Assembly: GCA_017474045.1 (NCBI GenBank)
Contig: JAFUHX010000015.1
Span: 1-64,000 of the forward strand
Direction of reading: 5' to 3'
Length of the DNA stretch: 64,000 nt
Source of the DNA: Clostridia bacterium
GTDB taxonomy: Bacteria; Bacillota; Clostridia; Oscillospirales; Acutalibacteraceae
Of the stretch, positions 1 to 8,272 are shown piece by piece. How positions within the stretch are numbered: the stretch's first letter is position 1; each line of letters opens with the position of its first letter. The position numbers and the translations under genes were made by a program. The notes below the pieces were generated by a model. That model searched no databases and was not told where the DNA came from. It saw only the letters and a program-made list of their open reading frames with translations.

Positions 1-192
1 AGCATAAAACGCAAAAACCTTGTTTTTGCCTGCTTTTGCTGATTTTTACAGTTTTAAAGGGTTTCTTTGGTAGTTCAATACCGAAAAAAACCTTTAGTTA
101 TCTTGTTTTATGCGGTCTGCACTTTTTTTACAGCCCCTTTACTTTTTTCGTCTTTTTGTGCAGTATGCTTTATTTGTTGTGTAACTTTTACA
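1..192. other. intergenic, no gene supported
   Basis: AT-rich leading stretch. An open frame of 60 codons exists on the plus strand but has no ribosome binding site and a low-complexity Phe/Leu-rich product, so I do not call it. The upstream gene is outside the window. Confidence 0.5.
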
Positions 193-221
193 TTGATTTA
201 AAACAGTCATTATGCTAAAAT
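193..221 (+). promoter_or_regulatory. putative sigma-A promoter of the SDR/OYE operon
   Basis: TTGATT (193-198) and TAAAAT (216-221) are separated by 17 bp, about 30 bp upstream of the SDR start codon, which has a good AAGGAG ribosome binding site. Confidence 0.5.
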
Positions 222-252
222 CTTAGTAACTATAAAAAAGGAGAAGATAAAA

Positions 253-1035
253 ATGATTTGCAACAAGAGAATTGTTTTAACAGGATGTAACAGCGGAATC
301 GGCTTGGAAGTGTTGAAGCTTATTCATAAGTCAAACACAGTTTTTTGTGTTGATAAAAACATCGACAAGCTCAAAGCTTATGAGAACGAAAATGTTTTCG
401 TTTTTCAAAAGGATGTTTCTTCAAAAGAGGCTGTTGATGAAATTTTTGAAAAAGCACTTGAAAAAATGGGCGAAATTGATATTTTCTATGCCAATGCCGG
501 CTATCCCTATTATGAGGAAATGAACTATTGCGATTGGAACAGAGTTGCAAGAATGTTTGAAACCAATGTTTTTTCCCCGATTTATTCCTATCAGAAATAT
601 GTTGAATATCTTGACGGAAGAAAGGGCGTTTTTGCAATAACCGTTTCAGCAATCGGAACAATGGCAATGCCGGGATTTACAATCTACAGCGCTTCAAAAT
701 TTGCAATGCACGGTTTCCAGGAGGGAATCAGACTTGAAAAGCCTGAAAATGTTCAGCTGACCTGCCTTTATCCCGTTGCTACTGAAACAGGCTTTTTCAA
801 AGCAGCAAATGAAATTGAATTCAAAAAGCCGTTCCCCGTTCAGAAGCCTGACGTTGTAGCAAGAAAAATGGTTGAAGGAATTGAAAAAGGAAAAGACACC
901 GTCAGTCCCTGCGTGCTTTTCGATATTTCAAAACAGCTTATGAAATTTGTTCCCGCGGTAAAAACAGCCTATCTCTATCTTGAAAAGAGAAAATTCAAAG
1001 AGTTCAAACAAAAAGTTAAGGAGCTTAACAAATGA
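253..1035 (+). CDS. short-chain dehydrogenase/reductase (SDR)
   Basis: A cytosolic NAD(P)-dependent oxidoreductase of the classical SDR family, 260 residues, which is normal length. The cofactor motif TGCNSGIG is at residues 10-17, NAG at 81-83, the catalytic Ser near 132, and the YSASK Tyr/Lys pair at 145/149. Asp34 after the second strand suggests NAD rather than NADP preference (inference). The start has an AAAAGGAG site. The stop overlaps the start of the next gene (ATGA), so the two are translationally coupled. Pairing with an enoate-reductase-type flavoprotein suggests reduction of a cyclic or conjugated ketone such as a sterol, bile acid or plant phenolic. The real substrate cannot be read from sequence. 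Confidence 0.9.
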   Translation: MICNKRIVLTGCNSGIGLEVLKLIHKSNTVFCVDKNIDKLKAYENENVFVFQKDVSSKEAVDEIFEKALEKMGEIDIFYANAGYPYYEEMNYCDWNRVARMFETNVFSPIYSYQKYVEYLDGRKGVFAITVSAIGTMAMPGFTIYSASKFAMHGFQEGIRLEKPENVQLTCLYPVATETGFFKAANEIEFKKPFPVQKPDVVARKMVEGIEKGKDTVSPCVLFDISKQLMKFVPAVKTAYLYLEKRKFKEFKQKVKELNK

Positions 1036-3104
1036 AATATGAAATAATGTCAAGCCCTATGAAAATAGGCTCTTGCGAAATTAAAAACAGAATAGTCCTT
1101 CCCCCAATGCTCATGGGCTTCGGCCATTTTGACGGAAAGCCTACTGAAAAAATGATTAACTATTATGAAGAAAGAGCCAAGGGCGGTTGCGGCTTGATTA
1201 TGACGGAAATTACAAGAATAAACGACCAGACCGGTGCAGCGGCATTTGCTCAGCTTTCTGTCAGCCACGATTACCATATTGAGCCTCTTTCAAAGCTCGC
1301 AAAGAGGGTTCAGAAACACGGAGCGAAGTTCTTCGTTCAGCTTCATCATCCCGGAAGACAGAATGTGGGTCTTCTGGTTGGAACTGTTCCTCTCAGCATT
1401 CAGCTTGAAAAGCTGACAAAGGGAGCTTATGGCAAGCTTCTTTATAAGCTGACCCCCAAGGTTGGTCCGCTTCTTCTAAGCCGTGATATTGTTCCCTCAA
1501 GTGTTGCTCCTTCAAAGTGCGATCCGGCTTATTTTGCTGCCGGAAGAGTCAGAGCTCTTCGCTATAAAGAAATCAAAGAGCTTGAAAAACAGTTTATTGA
1601 CGGAGCCGAAAGAGTTAAAAAGGCAGGTTGTGACGGTGTTGAGCTTCATGCGGCTCATGGCTATCTTCTTCAGCAGTTTGCAAGTCCCGTTACAAATCAG
1701 CGAACAGATGAATATGGCGGAAGCCTTGAAAACAGAATGAGATTTATTTTAAATATTCTCAGAGGAATCAAAGAACGCTGCGGAAAAGATTTTCCTGTTA
1801 TCGTTCGTCTCAGCGCCGATGAATGTTATGAAAAAATCGGTCAGAAGGGAAAGGGTTATACTCTTGAAGACGGAGTAAAAATGGCAAAAATGCTTGAAGA
1901 AAACGGAGCTGACGCCATTGACGTTTCTTCAGCCGGCTATGACACCTTTAACTATTGGCTTGAGCCGGTTTCTTTTGAACCCGGTTGGAGAAAATATATG
2001 GCTAAGGCAATTAAAGATGCAGTTTCAATTCCTGTTCTTGCCGCTAATCTGATTCGTTCTCCCGAGCAGGCAGAGCAGCAGCTGAAAGAAGGCGTTCAGG
2101 ACTTCGTTTCTCTGGGAAGACCCCAGATTGCCGATCCTTATTGGGCAAAAAAGGCTCTTTCAGGCGAAGGAACCATAAAACGCTGCATTTGTTGCCTCAA
2201 CTGCATTGAATCAATGCAAAACAATGCCTATATCGGTTCTCACGGTGAATGCAGCGTAAATCCCTTTGTTGGACATGAGTCTGAGGCTCTTGTTAAAAAC
2301 GGAAACGGAAGAAAAGCTGTTGTTGTTGGTGCAGGCCCTGCCGGTCTTGCCGCGGCAGAAATTCTTTCAGACAAAGGCTTTAAGGTAACACTTTTTGAAA
2401 AGAAAGAAAAGGCCGGCGGTCAGATTCTTCTTGCAGCCGCACCGCCTAAAAAAGAAAAAACAGCATGGTTTGTTGAAGATGCAGTTGCTGCATGCAAAGA
2501 AAAGGGCGTTGAATTTCTTCTTGGAGAAGAGGGAACGGTTGAAAAAATCAAGGCTCTTGATCCCGCAGTGGTTATTGTTGCCACGGGAAGCAAGCCCATT
2601 AAGCCGAAGTTTGCCGGTTCTTATTCCGAAGAAAACGTTGTTACCTTTGAAGATGTTTTAAGCGGAAAAACTAACATAGAAAACAAAAATGTTGCAGTTA
2701 TCGGCTCAGGAATGACGGGCCTTGAAACAGCTCACACCTTAACCGAAAAGGGCTGCAAGGTAACCGTTGTTGAAATGGCAAAGGAAATTGCTCCGGGAAC
2801 CTGGATGCAACACATCGACGATGTAATGCCCCATCTTAAAAAGGCGGGAACAGTCTTTCTTCTCGGTGAAAAGCTTTGTGAAATCGGAGAGGGCTATATT
2901 GTAACTGAAAACACCAAAACTAAAGAAACAAAACGAACAGAAGCTGAAGCCGTTGTTCTCTCTCTTGGCTCAAGACCTGATTGCGTTCTTGCTGAAGAAC
3001 TGAAAAAGGCCGGAATCAGCGTTCATGTTGTGGGAGACTGCAACAAGGTTGGTCGAATCGCTGACGCAACAAAGGCCGCCTATCTTGCTGCCAGAACAAT
3101 TTAA
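1032..3104 (+). CDS. Old Yellow Enzyme-type FMN/FAD/4Fe-4S reductase (2-enoate or 2,4-dienoyl-CoA reductase family)
   Basis: 690 residues with the three-part layout of FadH, enoate reductase and BaiCD/BaiH. An N-terminal FMN TIM barrel (about 5-370) contains the HAAHGYLLQQF segment and the TDEYGGSLENR motif. A cysteine cluster near 384-410 (CICCLNC, then a further Cys before SVNP) is for a 4Fe-4S cluster. A C-terminal FAD/NAD module has Rossmann motifs GAGPAGLAAAE (about 433) and GSGMTGLETA (about 558). It reduces activated C=C bonds using NAD(P)H, with electrons passing through FAD and the cluster. It is coupled to the upstream SDR by a 4-bp overlap. The bile-acid or steroid link is inference; fatty or aromatic enoates are equally possible. 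Confidence 0.9.
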   Translation: MKYEIMSSPMKIGSCEIKNRIVLPPMLMGFGHFDGKPTEKMINYYEERAKGGCGLIMTEITRINDQTGAAAFAQLSVSHDYHIEPLSKLAKRVQKHGAKFFVQLHHPGRQNVGLLVGTVPLSIQLEKLTKGAYGKLLYKLTPKVGPLLLSRDIVPSSVAPSKCDPAYFAAGRVRALRYKEIKELEKQFIDGAERVKKAGCDGVELHAAHGYLLQQFASPVTNQRTDEYGGSLENRMRFILNILRGIKERCGKDFPVIVRLSADECYEKIGQKGKGYTLEDGVKMAKMLEENGADAIDVSSAGYDTFNYWLEPVSFEPGWRKYMAKAIKDAVSIPVLAANLIRSPEQAEQQLKEGVQDFVSLGRPQIADPYWAKKALSGEGTIKRCICCLNCIESMQNNAYIGSHGECSVNPFVGHESEALVKNGNGRKAVVVGAGPAGLAAAEILSDKGFKVTLFEKKEKAGGQILLAAAPPKKEKTAWFVEDAVAACKEKGVEFLLGEEGTVEKIKALDPAVVIVATGSKPIKPKFAGSYSEENVVTFEDVLSGKTNIENKNVAVIGSGMTGLETAHTLTEKGCKVTVVEMAKEIAPGTWMQHIDDVMPHLKKAGTVFLLGEKLCEIGEGYIVTENTKTKETKRTEAEAVVLSLGSRPDCVLAEELKKAGISVHVVGDCNKVGRIADATKAAYLAARTI

Positions 3105-3145
3105 AAAAATTTTAAGTTTTTAAGCCTGAATTTTTTTTAAAATAA

Positions 3146-3175
3146 TTGACATAGTTTTATGTTTTATGTTAACAT
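3146..3175 (+). promoter_or_regulatory. putative sigma-A promoter of the metallophosphatase gene
   Basis: A perfect TTGACA at 3146-3151 is followed after 17-18 bp by TTAACA/TAACAT, about 60 bp upstream of the start codon. Confidence 0.55.
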
Positions 3176-3231
3176 AATAAGGCTGAAGGCATAGTTAAAT
3201 GCCAAAAAATTTGAAAAGGAGATGACCCCCA

Positions 3232-4449
3232 ATGCCCCAATTTATTATTACAATTCTCTCTTGGATAATGAGCATTATTGCTTCATTCTCTCTTGCAACT
3301 GCACCCTTGACCACTGCTTTGGTTGAAAGCAACTATGAAAGAGCAGCTTCTTTTGAACAGGTTGTTTATGAAGACCAGCTTGTTCCCGAGCTTGACAGCG
3401 ACGGTTATTGGACTTTTAACACCGACAAAGACCTTAAAATCGTTCAGCTTACTGATGTTCACATCGGTGGCGGCGTAATGTCAAAAGAAAAAGACGCTAA
3501 GGCTTTAAACGCTGTTGCAGCAATGCTTCACGCTGAAAAACCCGACCTTGTTGTTCTCACCGGCGACATGGTTTATCCCGTTCCCTTCCAGTCAGGAACC
3601 TTCAACAACGCTATTTCCACTAAGATGCTCATTACACTTATGGAAAAATTAGGCGTTTACTACACAGTTTGCTTCGGTAACCACGACAGCGAATTTTATG
3701 GCACTCACACAAGAGAACAGATTTCTGATATGTGGTCAGATCCTTCTCTTAAGTATTCACTTTATCAGCCCGGTCCCGAAAATGTTGATGGCTACGGCAA
3801 CCATGTAATCAAGGTTAAGAACTCAAAAGGAATCGTTACTAACGCATATTTTGTTCTTGATTCACATGATTACACCGACGGCGATATTCTCGGTATTCAG
3901 TGGAAATATGACAATATTCATGAAAACCAGATTAAATGGTATAAAGAAAATGTTCTTGCCATTGATGCAGCAAATAAAGCTATTGATCCTACATATCCCA
4001 TGTTCAGTTCACTTGCTTTCTTCCATATTCCCCTTGAAGAATATGCAACAGCATGGAACGAATTCAGAGCAAACGGCTATAAAGACACAGAAAACGTTAA
4101 GTATATCGACGGTTGGTATCATGAAAACGACGAAGTTGTTTGCCACGGAATTTATCCTGAAAACTTCTTTGAAACAGTTCTTGAGCTTGGTTCAACAAAG
4201 GCTCTTTTCTGTGGCCATGACCACGTCAACAACGCTATTCTTGAATACAAGGGTGTTAAGCTTGTTTATGGCATGAGCATTGACTATCTTGCTTATGTTG
4301 ATCCTTCTCTTAATGAGTTAGGCTCACAGAGAGGCTGCACAGTTATCAATCTTACTCAGGACGGCGACCTTTCAGTTTCTCTTGAAAACTATTATCAGGA
4401 TAAATATGTAAGTCAGTACGAAAAAGAAGAAGTAGCAATGCAGTGGTAA
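3232..4449 (+). CDS. secreted or membrane-anchored calcineurin-like metallophosphoesterase
   Basis: 405 residues. The N-terminus (about 1-30) is a hydrophobic signal or anchor segment, so the enzyme should act outside the membrane. All metal-binding blocks of the calcineurin-like superfamily are visible: LTDVHIGG (D75, H77), LTGDMV (G111-D112), GNHD (149-152), a FHIP histidine in the middle and GHDH near 328. It is expected to bind two divalent metals and hydrolyse phosphomonoesters or diesters; the substrate is unknown. The start has an AAGGAGATG site a few bases upstream. The gene is monocistronic, with its own promoter and a strong terminator just downstream. Confidence 0.88.
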   Translation: MPQFIITILSWIMSIIASFSLATAPLTTALVESNYERAASFEQVVYEDQLVPELDSDGYWTFNTDKDLKIVQLTDVHIGGGVMSKEKDAKALNAVAAMLHAEKPDLVVLTGDMVYPVPFQSGTFNNAISTKMLITLMEKLGVYYTVCFGNHDSEFYGTHTREQISDMWSDPSLKYSLYQPGPENVDGYGNHVIKVKNSKGIVTNAYFVLDSHDYTDGDILGIQWKYDNIHENQIKWYKENVLAIDAANKAIDPTYPMFSSLAFFHIPLEEYATAWNEFRANGYKDTENVKYIDGWYHENDEVVCHGIYPENFFETVLELGSTKALFCGHDHVNNAILEYKGVKLVYGMSIDYLAYVDPSLNELGSQRGCTVINLTQDGDLSVSLENYYQDKYVSQYEKEEVAMQW

Positions 4450-4472
4450 AAACCAATAAAACAAATAATATT

Positions 4473-4506
4473 TGCCGGGTGTCCGAGGGGACATCCGGCA
4501 GTTTTT
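4473..4506 (+). terminator. Rho-independent terminator
   Basis: The GCCGGGTGTCC arm pairs with GGACATCCGGC and is followed by a T-run, directly after the metallophosphatase stop. Confidence 0.85.
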
Positions 4507-4553
4507 GTTATTCAAAGTCTTCTTGCGATGAATATAGAAAAGCAAAGAAAAAG

Positions 4554-4567
4554 TGAGTGTTCACTCA
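4554..4567. promoter_or_regulatory. palindrome resembling a TetR-type operator
   Basis: TGAGTG-TT-CACTCA is a 14-bp inverted repeat in the gap between the metallophosphatase and the alpha/beta hydrolase. Several TetR regulators bind similar sites. No regulator gene is adjacent, so the role is only a suggestion. Confidence 0.25.
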
Positions 4568-4613
4568 TTTCAAAATAGAAAAGACGGTTTGTCTGTTTTG
4601 CCCAAAAAGAAAT

Positions 4614-4657
4614 AAAAGATATTCTACAAAACAAGAGTATATGTAGAATATCTTTTT
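4614..4657 (+). terminator. hairpin with T-run
   Basis: AAAGATATTCTACA and TGTAGAATATCTTT form a 14-bp stem followed by TTTTTC. It lies in the 376-bp gap before the alpha/beta hydrolase, which holds no other gene I can support. Confidence 0.6.
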
Positions 4658-4825
4658 CTTTGCTTTGTTAAAAATCAACAAATCAGAGGGAAAAAGATAA
4701 GTTTTTCATCGATTTTTTCAGACAGTTTTTTTGCAAAAAAGAAAAATCTTGTTCATATTTCTTTATGAGATTATTAAAATATGTCTAATATAATTCAATC
4801 GGAAAGAATAGAAAGGGGAGAATAT

Positions 4826-5827
4826 ATGAAGAAGAAAATTATTAAATTTGGAAAAAGAACTGTTCTTTTCGTTCTTGCTTCTTTTCTTTTGCTTTATTGT
4901 GTTTCACATCTTGGTTTTCATCGCTCTGTAATGGCTTCACTTTCAGAGTTTGCAATGGTTGTTATTGACCGCGAAAAAATCTATAGGGTCGGAGACCAAT
5001 ATGAAGAAAATCTGGAGTTTAGAAGAGAAGAAAATCTGAAAAAATACACAATGCCTGGCGGTGTTTCGCTTGATGTTTCACTGAGGGAAGATGTGGAATA
5101 CGGAATGCAGACCTTTTATTTCAATGAAGAAGCATTCAACGGAACTGTTATTCTCTATTTGTCCGGAGGAGCATACACAAATAACCCTTTGAAATTTCAT
5201 TGGGATATAATCAATAACATTGCGAAAGAAACAAACAACATGGTTGTTATGGCAAACTATCTGAAGGTTCCCAACTATACTTGCGATGAATCCTATGCCG
5301 TAATGGAAAAATTTTATTGTGACCTTGCAAAAAGAGACGGCGTGGAGCGAATGATTTTTATGGGTGACTCAGCAGGCGGAGGAATGTGTCTTGTTCTGGC
5401 TCAGATGATAAGAGACGATTTTCCGAATTTAATTTCGCCCGAAGAGCTTATTCTGATTGCGCCATGGATGGATGTTTCCATGGAAAACGAGGAAATAAAA
5501 GACCTTGACGCCGTTGACCCCATGCTTGATATTTCAGGAGCAATAAATCTCGGAAAGCTTTGGGCAGGAGAAAGAGATGTCCACGACCCGATGGTCAGTC
5601 CTATTTTCGGAAAATTTGAAAATCTGGGAAGAATAACGCTTTTTGCAAGCGACAGAGACATGCTTTATGCTGATATAATAAAATTTTCTGAAATACTGAA
5701 TGAGCAGGGGATAGAGCATATTCTTGTTACTGAAGAAGGTCTTAATCATCCATATCCTCTGTTTCCCATTCCTGAGGCAAAAGAGGCTCAGCAGCTGATG
5801 ATTGATATTATAAACGAAGAAAAATAA
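4826..5827 (+). CDS. alpha/beta hydrolase, hormone-sensitive-lipase-like esterase
   Basis: About 333 residues. The chosen ATG has an AAAGGGGAG site. An upstream in-frame ATG would add 15 residues but lacks a ribosome binding site. A hydrophobic N-terminal segment (about 12-30) suggests a membrane anchor. The nucleophile elbow is GDSAGG (Ser182). The SDRDML aspartate and the final GLNHPYPLFP histidine complete the triad. The oxyanion segment reads LSGGAYTNN, where the family usually has HGGG, so the typical His is replaced. It should hydrolyse small esters or acyl groups near the membrane; the substrate is unknown. It ends at a bidirectional terminator shared with the ECF gene. Confidence 0.8.
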   Translation: MKKKIIKFGKRTVLFVLASFLLLYCVSHLGFHRSVMASLSEFAMVVIDREKIYRVGDQYEENLEFRREENLKKYTMPGGVSLDVSLREDVEYGMQTFYFNEEAFNGTVILYLSGGAYTNNPLKFHWDIINNIAKETNNMVVMANYLKVPNYTCDESYAVMEKFYCDLAKRDGVERMIFMGDSAGGGMCLVLAQMIRDDFPNLISPEELILIAPWMDVSMENEEIKDLDAVDPMLDISGAINLGKLWAGERDVHDPMVSPIFGKFENLGRITLFASDRDMLYADIIKFSEILNEQGIEHILVTEEGLNHPYPLFPIPEAKEAQQLMIDIINEEK

Positions 5828-5837
5828 AGAAAAAACG

Positions 5838-5884
5838 AAAGAGTCCTTTCAAAAAGCGCATTGCTTTGAGAAGGGACTCTTTTA
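5838..5884. terminator. bidirectional terminator
   Basis: AAAGAGTCC and GGGACTCTTT arms with T-runs on both sides separate the convergent hydrolase and ECF genes. Confidence 0.75.
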
Positions 5885-5901
5885 AATTTCAATTTTAAGC
5901 T

Positions 5902-6513
5902 TTATTTTTTAAATCTTTTCAGCGCTTTCTGAAGTGCCATTGAAACTGCACTTGCGGCAACAAAGCAAACACCGGCTTCAACAAGACCCTGAAGGCCAAC
6001 AAACAAAGCGATAAAGGTGAAAACGTTTGTTGCGCCTAATGACGCCATTATTCCTTGAATGTATTCTGTCTGACCAAAACAAATAACAAGGGCAGACATG
6101 AAAAATGCTGTGTTTAAAAGCGGACCTGCAAGGGAAGCAACGGTTGCGCTGATGTTTAGTTTTCCGCTTTTTGAAATGGCTTTTGCAATGAGACCGGCAA
6201 AAAAACCGGCAAGAATTCTTGTGGGAACACAAACAATAAAGGTCAAAACAGGGTTGATTCCCAAAAGAGTTGCGCCAAAGGGGCTGGTTCCAAAGCATTG
6301 AATAAAGCTGGTTGCGCCGAAAACTCCGCCTAAAAATGCACCGGTTGAAGGTCCGCCGACTATGGCTCCAACAACAACGGGAATCATAATGAAGGTGATT
6401 TCCAGTCCGGCTGTTTTAAGGTAGCCCAACGGTGTATAAGCCATCAGCAGAACTATTGCTGTCAGAAGGGCTGTTTCAACGAGCTTCAGCGTTTTTTGTG
6501 TGTTTTTGTTCAT
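5902..6513 (-). CDS. ECF transporter S component, probably for pantothenate
   Basis: 203 residues, about six hydrophobic segments, and small-residue-rich helices typical of energy-coupling-factor substrate-binding (S) components. It would pair with a shared ECF ATPase/T module encoded elsewhere. It lies directly downstream of coaX on the same strand. Because CoaX phosphorylates pantothenate, PanT-like pantothenate uptake is the best guess, but that rests on context alone. S components bind many vitamins, so riboflavin or another vitamin is not excluded by the sequence. Confidence 0.75.
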   Translation of the reverse strand: MNKNTQKTLKLVETALLTAIVLLMAYTPLGYLKTAGLEITFIMIPVVVGAIVGGPSTGAFLGGVFGATSFIQCFGTSPFGATLLGINPVLTFIVCVPTRILAGFFAGLIAKAISKSGKLNISATVASLAGPLLNTAFFMSALVICFGQTEYIQGIMASLGATNVFTFIALFVGLQGLVEAGVCFVAASAVSMALQKALKRFKK

Positions 6514-6662
6514 AATAAAACTCCTTTGCTGTTACCGCTTTTTGCGTGTAACGCATATTTATTTATAAACGGTCAAATTTTAAAATTATTCAATATCTGT
6601 TATCGGCTGAATAATCAGATTTGATTCTAAAAGAGACCTGTTTATATCAAAGGGAAAAAGGC

Positions 6663-7433
6663 TTATTGTTTGTTAAGAAGATAGATTTTTAAAAGCCCTT
6701 TTAAAGAAAGATTTTCTTCAAGAATAAACTGATTTTCACAAAGAGGAATAATGAGCTTTGAAAGACCGCCGGTTGCGATGACCGAAAGATTATTTTCAAA
6801 GCCGAACTCTTTTTTTATTTTGTTGATAAATCCGTCAACCATCAGGGCGCAACCCCAAACGGAGCCGGAAATCATGCTGTCGGCGGTGTTGGAGCCAACA
6901 AGCTTTGTGGGCCTTTCCAAAGAAACATCGGAAAGCTGGGCGCAAGAAGATGAAAGCGCATCGAGAGAAAGCTTGACTCCCGGGGCAATTATACAGCCGC
7001 AAAGCTGATTTTTTTCATTGATTACGGTGAAGGTTGTTGCAGTTCCCATATCAACGGTGATAACGGGGCCTTTTTTAATGCTGACGGCGGCAACCGCAGC
7101 AGCAACAATGTCTGAACCGAGAAGAGAAGGAGATTCAACGCGAATATTCAGTCCGGTTTTAACACCTGAGCCTATAATAAGCGGTGAAAGACCAAATTTT
7201 TTCAGAGCATTTTCAAACTTACGGGTCAAAGCAGGAACAACAGACAAAATGCAGGCGCCTTCAAAATTTTCCGTATTGAGCTTATTCATTCTGAAAATTT
7301 CAGAAAGATAGGCGGCGTATTCGTCTGAGCTTCTCGTTTTGTCCGATGAAAGCTTACACTTGAAAACAAGCTCTTTCTTTTCAAAAACACCTAAAGAAAT
7401 GCTTGAATTTCCAATGTCTGCCGTAATAATCAC
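6663..7433 (-). CDS. coaX: type III pantothenate kinase
   Basis: Catalyses ATP-dependent phosphorylation of pantothenate, the first step of coenzyme A synthesis, in the cytosol. Visible family motifs are the N-terminal phosphate loop ADIGNSSISLGVF, the central VDMGTATTFTVI and ATGGLSK near the C-terminus. The start is ambiguous. GTG at 7433 sits 8 bp after a GGAGG site, while ATG at 7439 is only 2 bp from it and GTG at 7442 overlaps it. I chose 7433, giving an MIITADIG start like other CoaX proteins. The ECF S component follows on the same strand and probably imports the substrate. Confidence 0.9.
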   Translation of the reverse strand: MIITADIGNSSISLGVFEKKELVFKCKLSSDKTRSSDEYAAYLSEIFRMNKLNTENFEGACILSVVPALTRKFENALKKFGLSPLIIGSGVKTGLNIRVESPSLLGSDIVAAAVAAVSIKKGPVITVDMGTATTFTVINEKNQLCGCIIAPGVKLSLDALSSSCAQLSDVSLERPTKLVGSNTADSMISGSVWGCALMVDGFINKIKKEFGFENNLSVIATGGLSKLIIPLCENQFILEENLSLKGLLKIYLLNKQ

Positions 7434-7490
7434 TTTCATCACCTCCGGGTTAAATTTTATAGAAACCCGATGTTATTGTCAAGACAAAAA

Positions 7491-8246
7491 TTAAACATAG
7501 GGATTCATATACCTGTTTCTTTTTTTAGTTGCTTTGCCCATCTGAATGGCTTTTTTTGGGCAGGAATGAATACAATGGAGACAATGAGAACATTCCTTTT
7601 TTATCCAAGTGATTTTTCCGTCTATTATCTCAATTGCTTTCTCAGGACATTCTTTAACACATTTTTGGCAACCGTTGCAGTTTTCGTCAGCAGAGAAAAA
7701 TCGGGTTTTTCTGAAAAGCTTATACATAGGATACATTATCTTTGTCAGAAATTTCGGTCCTCTGACAGAAACAAAATCACCTTTTTCTTCAGAAAGAATC
7801 AGGGAAGCAATTTTTTCAATTTCAACATCGGCTTTTTTAATTTTTCTTTTCATGCCCTCCATGTCTGAAATGTCATACATAAAAATATAATTATCAGGCA
7901 TAACACAGCCAAAAACAGCGTCTGTTTTAAGTCCGAGAGCTTCCAACGGCTTTTTAATGGTTTTTTCAGCCATCGAAACTGAGCCGCCGCAGGTCATGGC
8001 ACAAAATGTGTAGTGATTGCCTTTGAAGTTCAGCTTAAGATTTTTCAGAAAATCAAGAAAAGTTTTTGGTGCTCCCGAAAAAAAGACGGGAAAAACAAAG
8101 CCGATTCTTTCTCCTTCTTCAATTTCATAGCAATAGTTTTCTTCAATAGCTGCCTGAGAAACGCTGACAAGGCGGTCGCCGGTTTTTTCGCTGATTTTTT
8201 TTGAAAGATAATGGCTGTTTCCTGTGGCTGAAAAATAAAAAATCAT
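7491..8246 (-). CDS. EFR1-type flavodoxin-ferredoxin fusion protein
   Basis: 251 residues. The N-terminus is a flavodoxin-like fold with the FMN loop FSATGNSHYL (residues 5-14). The C-terminal quarter has two 4Fe-4S motifs, CNGCQKCVKECP and CSHCLHCIHSCP. This combination is typical of EFR1-family proteins common in anaerobic Clostridia, thought to carry low-potential electrons. The partner and pathway are unknown. A basic tail follows the second cluster. It lies downstream of mfd on the same strand. Confidence 0.88.
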   Translation of the reverse strand: MIFYFSATGNSHYLSKKISEKTGDRLVSVSQAAIEENYCYEIEEGERIGFVFPVFFSGAPKTFLDFLKNLKLNFKGNHYTFCAMTCGGSVSMAEKTIKKPLEALGLKTDAVFGCVMPDNYIFMYDISDMEGMKRKIKKADVEIEKIASLILSEEKGDFVSVRGPKFLTKIMYPMYKLFRKTRFFSADENCNGCQKCVKECPEKAIEIIDGKITWIKKECSHCLHCIHSCPKKAIQMGKATKKRNRYMNPYV

Positions 8247-8272
8247 AAAAGCTTTCCTTTCTTGTTTGTTTT

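Noticed and set aside
36..218. Open frame of 60 codons at the left end
   Set aside because: No ribosome binding site, low-complexity Phe/Leu product, overlaps the promoter of the next gene.
371..667. Antisense frame within the SDR gene
   Set aside because: Shadow of the AT-rich coding sequence; no start signal.
7470..7868. Plus-strand frames opposite EFR1 and other minus genes
   Set aside because: The minus-strand gene has complete motifs; the opposite frames lack sites and domains.
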